Program-made: the position numbers and the translations under genes
In this document: positions 1-5,198 of the stretch, one piece after another
Position numbering within the stretch: the stretch's first letter is position 1
Layout: every line of letters starts with the position of its first letter
The notes under the pieces: generated by a model
Databases searched by the model: none
The model's input: only the letters and a program-made list of their open reading frames with translations
What the model was told of the DNA's origin: nothing
NCBI GenBank assembly: GCA_023230825.1
Contig: JALNWO010000072.1
Location: 1-8,492 of the forward strand
Direction: 5' to 3'
From: Acholeplasmataceae bacterium
GTDB taxonomy: Bacteria > Bacillota_I > Bacilli_A > Acholeplasmatales > Acholeplasmataceae
Length of the DNA: 8,492 nt

Positions 1-399
1 GCAGTTGTCGATTTCTTCTCAATTGGAACAAACGACCTCATTCAATATACGTTTGCGGCAGACCGCTTAAATGCCAATCTAGAATATTTAAACCAACCGT
101 TTCACCCTTCCATCTTAAGACTTATTCATATGGTTACTGAAGCTGCTAAAAAGCATCAAATTAAAACTGCGGTGTGCGGCGAAATGGCTTCTGATCCAAA
201 AGCAGCTCTCTTATTAATTGGTTTAGGTGTTGATGAACTCTCGATGAGTTCACCTGCACTTCTCGCAGTAAAAGATCAACTATTAAAATATAATTACAGT
301 GACTTAAAACAATTATCCGCTCTTTGTTTAAAATGTAGCAGTGAAACCGAAGTCATTGAACAAATCAATCATTTTATGGAAACCCAACAAGCCGATTAA
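1..399 (+). CDS. ptsI: Phosphoenolpyruvate-protein phosphotransferase (PTS enzyme I), C-terminal fragment
   Basis: This is the last 132 residues of enzyme I; the rest lies before the window. Enzyme I is the cytoplasmic protein that takes phosphate from PEP and passes it through its own histidine to HPr, feeding all PTS sugar uptake. The fragment belongs to the C-terminal PEP-binding TIM-barrel domain. The family signature FSIGTNDLIQYT is at fragment residues 6-17, and the catalytic acid/base cysteine sits in CGEMASD (Cys59). The LGVDELSMS segment that closes the barrel follows. The phospho-histidine domain is outside the window. The reading frame is open from base 1, so the ATG at 130 is an internal Met and not the start. 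The gene ends in TAA. It is more GC-rich and conserved than the sequence that follows, so it marks the left edge of the accessory region. The identification is firm. Confidence 0.95.
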   Translation, partial: AVVDFFSIGTNDLIQYTFAADRLNANLEYLNQPFHPSILRLIHMVTEAAKKHQIKTAVCGEMASDPKAALLLIGLGVDELSMSSPALLAVKDQLLKYNYSDLKQLSALCLKCSSETEVIEQINHFMETQQAD

Positions 400-420
400 A
401 AAACAAATCGTAACAAGATT

Positions 421-451
421 AAACGAGTCGGTTAAAGTATCGCGCTCGTTT
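421..451 (+). terminator. Weak candidate terminator after ptsI
   Basis: AAACGAG (421-427) pairs perfectly with CTCGTTT (445-451) across a 17-base loop, 21 bases after the ptsI stop. The T-tract is poor (TTTCTATAA). It is placed where a ptsI terminator is expected, but the long loop and short T-run make it uncertain. Confidence 0.3.
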
Positions 452-580
452 CTATAATCGATCAAATACATAACAATTATACGAATATAGAAATATTACG
501 TCCAATTGTTTCGGTATTAACAAACTTGCAGTAGTCTGATACGTTAAGTATTGGACTTTTTATATTGTTTTAATCAAAAA

Positions 581-596
581 TTGTTAAAACTAACAA
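581..596. repeat. Perfect 6-bp inverted repeat, possible operator
   Basis: TTGTTA (581-586) and TAACAA (591-596) form a perfect inverted repeat around AAAC. It lies about 100 bases upstream of the -35 box of the peptide operon. It could be a regulator binding site, but an arrangement of this size can occur by chance in AT-rich DNA. Confidence 0.3.
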
Positions 597-694
597 AGAA
601 TAGTGTTGATGAATTTGATAAAAAACTTCAGTTTAAATTTATGACAGAACAGCAACAAAAGCAAACCATTATATTTGATACTTGTAGAATACAT

Positions 695-723
695 TTGACT
701 TACATTAAATATGTTGTTATAAT
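695..723 (+). promoter_or_regulatory. Near-consensus sigma-70/sigma-A promoter of the peptide operon
   Basis: TTGACT (695-700, 5 of 6 consensus) is followed after exactly 17 bases by TATAAT (718-723, 6 of 6). Transcription should begin near 730, leaving a leader of only about 36 bases before the transporter start at 766. The spacer contains ACAT/ATGT (702-705 and 711-714), a small dyad between -35 and -10 where a repressor such as the nearby ArsR-like protein could bind. A promoter this strong would probably need a repressor if the cassette is not constitutive. That last point is inference. Confidence 0.8.
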
Positions 724-731
724 TAACAAGA

Positions 732-755
732 AAGGAGAGGGTAGTCTTTCTACTC
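732..755 (+). promoter_or_regulatory. Distant ribosome binding site plus hairpin before the transporter start
   Basis: The only good Shine-Dalgarno site is AAGGAG (732-737), 28 bases before the ATG at 766, which is far too distant in linear form. Between them, GGGTAG (739-744) pairs with CTACTC (750-755) around a 5-base loop TCTTT, one pair being G-U. Folding this 17-base hairpin would leave about 11 effective bases between the site and the ATG. No ATG, GTG or TTG start lies between the site and 766. The hairpin could equally be a dyad operator at about +9 to +25. Confidence 0.5.
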
Positions 756-765
756 AACATAGCTG

Positions 766-2385
766 ATGAAACTAAAAATATTAAAAAAGTCAAAGGCATT
801 GAAGTGCATGGTTGTTCTATTATTTACAATAAGTATTTTACTGTTTGTTATTATGGGTTTGTTTTCTTTATTTCAAGGGAGACTAATTGATTCGATATCA
901 GAATCAAGGGAGGACTTTTTAAAAAATATTTTATATCTTGGGATTATCATTGTTATTAGTTCTTTATTATACTATTTTATGAACAAGTTGACTATGAAAG
1001 TTGCAGTTAAGGGTTCTTTTTTAATTAGAGACGATGTATTTCAAAATGTCATTAACAAAGACTATCTGGACTTCACAAAGAAAAATAAAAGCGAATATTC
1101 GTCGCTTCTTTTAAATGATGTAAGACAGTTAGAATCAAACTACTTAAATCCAATGCTAATGTTAGCAGGTGGTATAACCTCAGTTGTTGTATCCACTGTA
1201 CTTATGATATATTCTAATTTTGTTCTTGGATTAATAATCATCGGTATAACGATTGTTTTGTTTTTCTTGCCATTATTTGTATCTGGGATCATGATGAGAT
1301 TGCAAAGAGAATATTCAGACCAAGTTTCCCAGTATACTTCTACAATCAACAATCTTTTTGATAATTACTTAACAACAGCAACCAAAGGAATCACCGGTTA
1401 TGTGATAAAAAGATATCAGAAAACCAATTTAAACCTATTTAAATCTCATCAACAATTGGGTAACAAAAAATCTTTGGTAGAAACAATAGGTCAAATTAGT
1501 CATTTTTTGATAACTGCAATCGCTGTGATTGTATCTGCGATTTTTGTTTTTGATAACAAAATTTCAATTGGTGATCTAACGGTTTTTGTAGCATTAACGG
1601 GGACGTTCACTTCAAGCTTATCACTTATTTTTCAAATTGTTCCAGTTGTAAAAAGCATGTCTCCAATTATTGAAAAAATTAATTTTTTTTCGGAAGTAAA
1701 AGCAAATGAGACAAATCAATTATTCACCATAGAAAGCGCCATCCACAGCATTAAAGCCGATAGATTATCATTAAATATAGGTAATAAAAATGTCCTTAAT
1801 GAGATAAGTTTCGATATTAATCATGGTGATAAGGTTATTTTTACCGGTCCAAATGGAGGAGGGAAAACAATGTTATCTTACATTATTATGGGATTATTAA
1901 GAGATTATAGTGGCAGCATAAAAATTAACAATCAAGAATTAAATTATATAAAACAAGAATCCTTATCGAAAACAATCAGCTATATACAACAAAATCCCAT
2001 ACTATTTGACGGATCAATAAAGGATAACCTCACGCTTGATAACTCAATTTCAAACGACGTCTTATTACAAACAATTAATTTTGTTGGATTGACTGAGTGG
2101 TTTTCAAACCAACATGACGGATTAGATAGTATTATAAATAATGATAATATAAAAATGTCAGGTGGGGAAAAGCAAAGGCTTTTTATCGCTAGATCAATCT
2201 TAGAAAATAAAGACATAATTATTTTAGATGAACCGGATAGCGCTGTAGATATTATCGGAAGACAATGGCTAATGGATTTTATAACTAAAACAGATAAAAC
2301 AATCATCATGATATCTCATAATATTAAAGTATACGATTTAAATATTTTCAACAAAAGTTTTTTTGTTGGTGAGGAGATTTTATGA
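766..2385 (+). CDS. ABC exporter with fused membrane and ATPase domains, probable peptide exporter of the RiPP cassette
   Basis: This 539-residue protein is a half-transporter that should work as a homodimer in the cytoplasmic membrane, exporting a substrate with ATP energy. Residues 1-300 form the membrane domain, with helices near 13-35, 55-75, 130-150, 152-175, 245-265 and 275-295. Residues 325-539 form the ATPase: Walker A GPNGGGKT (361-368), Q-loop Gln near 408, signature MSGGEKQ (464-470), Walker B IIIILDEP (483-490) and H-loop His518. All catalytic residues are present. There is no N-terminal C39 peptidase domain, so it should not cleave leader peptides the way lantibiotic double-glycine exporters do. 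The ATG at 766 is chosen because an in-frame TAG lies just upstream at 760-762; CTG at 763 is the only alternative. It is first in the operon and overlaps the radical SAM gene by four bases. The substrate (the small peptide at 3640) is inferred from context. Self-immunity is an alternative role. Confidence 0.9.
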   Translation: MKLKILKKSKALKCMVVLLFTISILLFVIMGLFSLFQGRLIDSISESREDFLKNILYLGIIIVISSLLYYFMNKLTMKVAVKGSFLIRDDVFQNVINKDYLDFTKKNKSEYSSLLLNDVRQLESNYLNPMLMLAGGITSVVVSTVLMIYSNFVLGLIIIGITIVLFFLPLFVSGIMMRLQREYSDQVSQYTSTINNLFDNYLTTATKGITGYVIKRYQKTNLNLFKSHQQLGNKKSLVETIGQISHFLITAIAVIVSAIFVFDNKISIGDLTVFVALTGTFTSSLSLIFQIVPVVKSMSPIIEKINFFSEVKANETNQLFTIESAIHSIKADRLSLNIGNKNVLNEISFDINHGDKVIFTGPNGGGKTMLSYIIMGLLRDYSGSIKINNQELNYIKQESLSKTISYIQQNPILFDGSIKDNLTLDNSISNDVLLQTINFVGLTEWFSNQHDGLDSIINNDNIKMSGGEKQRLFIARSILENKDIIILDEPDSAVDIIGRQWLMDFITKTDKTIIMISHNIKVYDLNIFNKSFFVGEEIL

Positions 2386-3596
2386 AATACAAATTTTGTA
2401 AAAATATACGATGTGAAAAAGTAAAAAATGAATATATTGTAGGTGATATTTTTACTGGGACAATTATAACGCTTACTAAAGATGGTGAAAAACTCATTAA
2501 ACACATACAGAAAAACAAAGATATTAATGACATCGAGTTTCTTAGTAATGAACAACAGGAGCTATTTTCATTTTTGTTATCTAACAATTTCATTATAGAA
2601 AAAAACAAAGAAGAGAAACAAATTAATTACTTAAGAACTGTATATTTGCACGTTAATAATGTTTGTAATTTTTCTTGTCATGGGTGTTATTCTGGTTCGT
2701 TGAGAAGTGGGGCATTTAGATTTATATCAAATGAAGAAACCAAAATTTTGGGGGAACAACTGGTTTCGAAGGGATGTAAACAGGTTATTGTTTCTGGGGG
2801 AGAGCCAATGATGTCAACAAATATATATGATGTAGTGAAAACTCTTAAGGAAGAAGGAATATCATTTATAAGCTTAATCTCAAATGGGTTTGAAAATACA
2901 GACAAATACCTTAGCATGTATGACTATGTTGACAACATATCTTTTTCATTAGATGGATATAGTGATACAAGCAGCACTATAAGGCCAAAAAGCACAGTTA
3001 GAAAAATAAAGGGATTGGTAAAAAAGCTTCATGATTATGAGAAAAATGTCTCATTGATTATTACTATACATCATTTCAATCTAAGAGACATTGATTTGTT
3101 TATAGAGATGGTGGATAATTTGAGGGTTAATTTTAATTTTAGTGTTTATCTATCGTTTGATGATAATGACCCTTTTAGATTAACAAAAGAAGATTTTTAT
3201 TTCTTAAACGATTGGATAGACAAACATTCTATGCATAAATACTTTGAAGAATCAAATTTGGCATATAAAGAAACTTGCGGCCTTGCTAAACATATTTGTT
3301 CTATTGATCAAAATCTCGATGTTTACCCTTGTCACATGATGATGAGAGAAGAATATAAACTAGGAAGTCTAAAAAAAGATAGATTACATAGCATTTTATC
3401 GAAACCAGAAACAATCCGTTTGCAAACGAACTTCGTGTTTAAGAATGAAGAGTGCAAGATGTGCGAAGTAAAACACTTTTGTGGTGGAGGGTGCATTGCA
3501 AGATCTATAAGCGAAGAAAAAAATAAAAATACTGTAGATCCATTGTGCAAATCGTATAAATGTCAAATATCATCGTATCTTGAATCCATCTTTTAA
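2382..3596 (+). CDS. Radical SAM/SPASM peptide-modifying enzyme
   Basis: This cytoplasmic enzyme of 404 residues should cleave S-adenosylmethionine to a 5'-deoxyadenosyl radical and use it to modify a peptide. The radical SAM cluster motif CxxxCxxC is C95, C99 and C102 (CNFSCHGC), and the SAM-contacting GGEP is at 139-142. The C-terminal SPASM domain carries extra iron-sulfur ligands: C299, C306 and C317, then C358-x2-C361-x5-C367-x3-C371 and C389, matching the CX2CX5CX3C-gap-C pattern of peptide maturases and anSME. C394 is additional. Residues 1-73 resemble a PqqD-like peptide-recognition (RRE) fold, with a Tyr-Ile-Val-Gly strand, a TGTIITLTKDGEKLI turn and helix, and a closing LLSNNFII. 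That assignment is by pattern only. The ribosome binding site GAGGAG (2371-2376) is five bases before the ATG, which overlaps the transporter stop as ATGA, suggesting translational coupling. The reaction is unknown. Context points to the 24-residue peptide as substrate. Confidence 0.92.
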   Translation: MKYKFCKNIRCEKVKNEYIVGDIFTGTIITLTKDGEKLIKHIQKNKDINDIEFLSNEQQELFSFLLSNNFIIEKNKEEKQINYLRTVYLHVNNVCNFSCHGCYSGSLRSGAFRFISNEETKILGEQLVSKGCKQVIVSGGEPMMSTNIYDVVKTLKEEGISFISLISNGFENTDKYLSMYDYVDNISFSLDGYSDTSSTIRPKSTVRKIKGLVKKLHDYEKNVSLIITIHHFNLRDIDLFIEMVDNLRVNFNFSVYLSFDDNDPFRLTKEDFYFLNDWIDKHSMHKYFEESNLAYKETCGLAKHICSIDQNLDVYPCHMMMREEYKLGSLKKDRLHSILSKPETIRLQTNFVFKNEECKMCEVKHFCGGGCIARSISEEKNKNTVDPLCKSYKCQISSYLESIF

Positions 3597-3639
3597 GTAT
3601 TTGTTGTGGTTCTAAAATTTTATAGAAGGGAGAAAAAAC

Positions 3640-3714
3640 ATGAAAAAAGCAATTGTTACACCTAATGGATGGTGTTTTGGAATTGGTCCATTTTGGATTG
3701 GCAAAATCACATAA
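3640..3714 (+). CDS. 24-residue RiPP precursor peptide candidate
   Basis: A complete tiny gene, ATG to TAA, lies 43 bases after the radical SAM stop and just before the operon terminator. The ribosome binding site AGAAGGGAG (3624-3632) is seven bases before the ATG, and an in-frame TAA at 3613 excludes a longer form. The peptide begins MKKAIVTP, a very short leader-like segment. The rest is rich in Gly and aromatic residues: N9, W11, C12, F13, P17, F18, W19 and a C-terminal GKIT. The single Cys lies in N9-G-W-C12, an N-x-x-C spacing. Asn-Cys thioether formation by a SPASM enzyme is known for streptococcal NxxC peptides, so such a link is conceivable here but unproven. Two imperfect copies of a five-residue unit, CFGIG and PFWIG, make up residues 12-16 and 17-21. 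I do not recognise a named family. The call rests on position, ribosome binding site, terminator and composition. It could alternatively be a signalling peptide. Confidence 0.8.
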   Translation: MKKAIVTPNGWCFGIGPFWIGKIT

Positions 3715-3728
3715 TCTTAAATGGTAGC

Positions 3729-3764
3729 AAAAGCGGATCTTCTGAATCAAGAGGGTCTGCTTTT
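3729..3764 (+). terminator. Rho-independent terminator of the peptide operon
   Basis: Bases 3729-3743 pair with 3750-3764 over 15 positions (three G-U pairs) around a six-base loop. The outer arms are AAAAGC and GCTTTT, so the T-run is part of the stem. It begins 14 bases after the peptide stop, so the peptide gene is the last gene of the operon and the regulator downstream is a separate unit. Confidence 0.8.
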
Positions 3765-3799
3765 GATAATTGCAGTAAGGCTTGTAAGATTGAAATTTT

Positions 3800-3867
3800 T
3801 ATAATAAATATAATGGGAGTTAAAAATAGCATTTAGCAGTTTTTAAAAAAAATAGTTGGTGTATACT
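3800..3867 (+). promoter_or_regulatory. Candidate promoter boxes for the winged-helix regulator
   Basis: Three -10-like boxes lie between the operon terminator and the regulator: TATAAT at 3800-3805, TATAAT at 3809-3814 and TATACT at 3862-3867. None has a good -35 at 16-18 bases; TTGTAA at 3782-3787 is 21 bases from the second box. The regulator probably has its own promoter here because the terminator at 3729-3764 separates it from the operon. Which box is used cannot be decided. Confidence 0.35.
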
Positions 3868-3882
3868 AGTAGTGTAGTAGTG
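3864..3882. repeat. Tandem 8-bp direct repeat and palindrome before the regulator, possible autoregulatory operator
   Basis: TAGTAGTG occurs twice head to tail (3867-3874 and 3875-3882). It overlaps the 8-base palindrome TACTAGTA (3864-3871) and the TATACT box. It ends 16 bases before the proposed start at 3899. This is a plausible binding site for the regulator itself. No clear copy is seen at the operon promoter, where only the shorter GTAGT occurs (741-745). Confidence 0.4.
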
Positions 3883-3898
3883 ATTGGAGATGCATAAA

Positions 3899-4882
3899 AT
3901 GAAGTTAACAAAAGAAGCAATATATATAAATGTATTATTGTTGATTAACCTTGTACTCAATGAGTCACCTAAAGATATTATAAAATTATATGAAGATACT
4001 CTCTCTAATGTTTTCAAATTAAATATAGACGAAAACACAAAACAAATACTAAAAGAATATGAAGAGTTTTATGTCCAATTTGAAAAAAGGTTAGATAAAG
4101 AAAATTTAAGCGATATCTTTAGATTGAAAGACACTTTTTATAATTTAATATCAATATATATGAAAGTTGAAAATCGTGAAAACAAAAATATTTTAAACAA
4201 CATATATGATGAATGGCTGCTAGATAAAGATTTGACTTTAGATAAATCAATTGATGCTTTGCCACTTTCTGCAAATGATAAGTGGATTTTATTTAAATTT
4301 ATTAGTGACTACGATGAACATATAAGTAATGTGTTTGATGTTGTTTTAGAACAAAAGAAATTTTTTAATGATTTGCTACCCCTTTTAAAGAATTCATATT
4401 TAAAAATAGATAACTTCAAAGACATGGTTATAAATAATACAGCACTAAACGATACAGCATTCTCTTTAAGTAATGACATTGAAGAGATTGTTCCGCTTAT
4501 TTCTGCCCCATTTGCGACACTTATACAAGGAAAGAAAGCTTATAGAGGGATTTTGATCGATTTAATAGTAAATGATAAAAGTGAAGATAAAATAGCAAAA
4601 AATTTAACGATATTAAAATCAGTTATTGATAATACCAAATTTGCTATATTATCTTCAATTGCCCAAAAACCAAAATATGGTGCTGAACTTGCTAAAGAAT
4701 TGAATTTAACACCAGGAACTATAACATATCACACAAATGAGTTAACTGCCTTTAAATTAATTTCTCCAACTGCAGTTGGAGGAAAAATATTTTATTCAAT
4801 AAACAATCAAAGAATAAATTCTGCATTTGATGAAATTAAAAAGCTACTAATCTTGCAGAAAAATGATGAGATTAAGAACTAA
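3899..4882 (+). CDS. Winged-helix (ArsR-like) transcriptional regulator with large N-terminal domain
   Basis: This 327-residue protein is predicted to be soluble, cytoplasmic and DNA-binding. Residues 241-302 form an ArsR-type winged helix: a first helix around IDNTKFAILSSIA, then KYGAELAKELNLT, the recognition helix around TPGTITYHTNEL (271-282), and a wing at GGKIFYSI. The N-terminal 240 residues are mostly helical and charged, and I do not recognise them. They are far longer than in classical ArsR metal sensors (about 100 residues). The protein has no cysteine at all, which argues against thiol-based metal sensing. The start is ATG 3899, with TTGGAG (3884-3889) nine bases upstream. The TTG at 3884 is part of that site, and the ATG at 3890 directly abuts it. 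The gene lies on the same strand as the peptide operon, 135 bases beyond its terminator, so it probably controls the operon and may sense its product. This is inference from position. The composition is AT-rich like the operon. Confidence 0.8.
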   Translation: MKLTKEAIYINVLLLINLVLNESPKDIIKLYEDTLSNVFKLNIDENTKQILKEYEEFYVQFEKRLDKENLSDIFRLKDTFYNLISIYMKVENRENKNILNNIYDEWLLDKDLTLDKSIDALPLSANDKWILFKFISDYDEHISNVFDVVLEQKKFFNDLLPLLKNSYLKIDNFKDMVINNTALNDTAFSLSNDIEEIVPLISAPFATLIQGKKAYRGILIDLIVNDKSEDKIAKNLTILKSVIDNTKFAILSSIAQKPKYGAELAKELNLTPGTITYHTNELTAFKLISPTAVGGKIFYSINNQRINSAFDEIKKLLILQKNDEIKN

Positions 4883-5139
4883 TTTTTTACTAAACTATGA
4901 TGCTTTGGTTCACTTGTGATTTAAAAGGAACTGTAAATAAATAAAATTTTTATATAAAAAGTTTCGGTCAATTGATCGATTAAAAATGAAAACATTTTAA
5001 TATATTAATGTACACAATAAAAAAAGATATAGAATAATTGAATAATCATCTACTATGAAACTTAATATTTGCTAAGTCTTTACATAAATATGCCCAAAAA
5101 TTTTTTTTATTATTTATATAGATTAAATGTGAAAAAAAT
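4883..5139. other. AT-rich intergenic region, no gene seen
   Basis: The stretch between the regulator stop and the shared terminator holds no supportable gene. The only structured item is a 14-base near-palindrome, CGGTCAATTGATCG (4965-4978), with one G-T position. An ATG-ATG microframe of 15 codons from about 4898 lacks a ribosome binding site. A run of A and T at 5096-5108 has no hairpin in front of it. The region is possibly the right flank of the inserted cassette. Confidence 0.5.
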
Positions 5140-5187
5140 GGGGCTGTAATCCATGATACATAAAATGTTTCATTTCTTTACAGCCCC
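5140..5187. terminator. Bidirectional terminator between the regulator and the natAB-like operon
   Basis: GGGGCTGTAA (5140-5149) pairs perfectly with TTACAGCCCC (5178-5187). The loop folds further, with ATGA/TCAT (5153-5156, 5170-5173) and ACAT/ATGT (5158-5161, 5165-5168). On the plus strand it is followed by TTTTTTATTT. On the minus strand it is followed by a T-run complementary to the A-run at 5132-5138. It sits 11 bases past the permease stop, so it is mainly the terminator of the minus-strand operon and a backstop for the regulator transcript. Confidence 0.9.
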
Positions 5188-5198
5188 TTTTTATTTAT

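Larger units (their letters stand above)
400..694. other. AT-rich intergenic region between ptsI and the peptide operon
   Basis: No convincing gene is seen in this stretch. An open frame starting with TTG at 551 runs to 766. It has no ribosome binding site and it contains the downstream promoter and ribosome binding site, so it is not called. Besides the weak hairpin at 421-451, GTCCAAT (500-506) can pair with ATTGGAC (550-556), followed by TTTTTAT. This could be a second ptsI terminator or a small folded RNA. The intervening bases can form two small stems, TTGTT/AACAA (506-510 with 519-523) and ATAC/GTAT (539-542 with 548-551), though both share bases with the outer stem. TTTGATA occurs at 613-619 and 674-680. 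Confidence 0.5.

Noticed and set aside
551..766. 71-codon open frame with a TTG start ahead of the transporter
   Set aside because: No ribosome binding site, and the operon promoter (695-723) and the transporter's ribosome binding site both lie inside it. The translation is low-complexity and unrecognisable.
1980..2309. 109-codon minus-strand open frame inside the transporter ATPase domain
   Set aside because: Antisense shadow of a clear coding gene with all ABC motifs; no ribosome binding site or family resemblance.
766..2385. Transporter as a C39-peptidase lantibiotic-type exporter
   Set aside because: The protein begins directly with the membrane domain; there is no N-terminal peptidase segment and the peptide has no double-glycine cleavage site.
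2383..2385. Mycoplasma-type code with TGA as Trp
   Set aside because: TGA here ends the transporter within the ATGA overlap, and Trp is TGG in the surrounding genes.
3640..3714. Sactipeptide or ranthipeptide classification of the peptide
   Set aside because: Those families carry several Cys residues; this peptide has one.
3813..3836. Seven-codon ATG frame beside a GGGAG in the regulator leader
   Set aside because: The GGGAG overlaps the frame itself and does not precede it; too short to support.
4898..4945. 15-codon ATG-ATG microframe containing Trp and Cys, considered as a second precursor peptide
   Set aside because: No ribosome binding site precedes it, it is not next to a modifying enzyme, and it shares no motif with the peptide at 3640.
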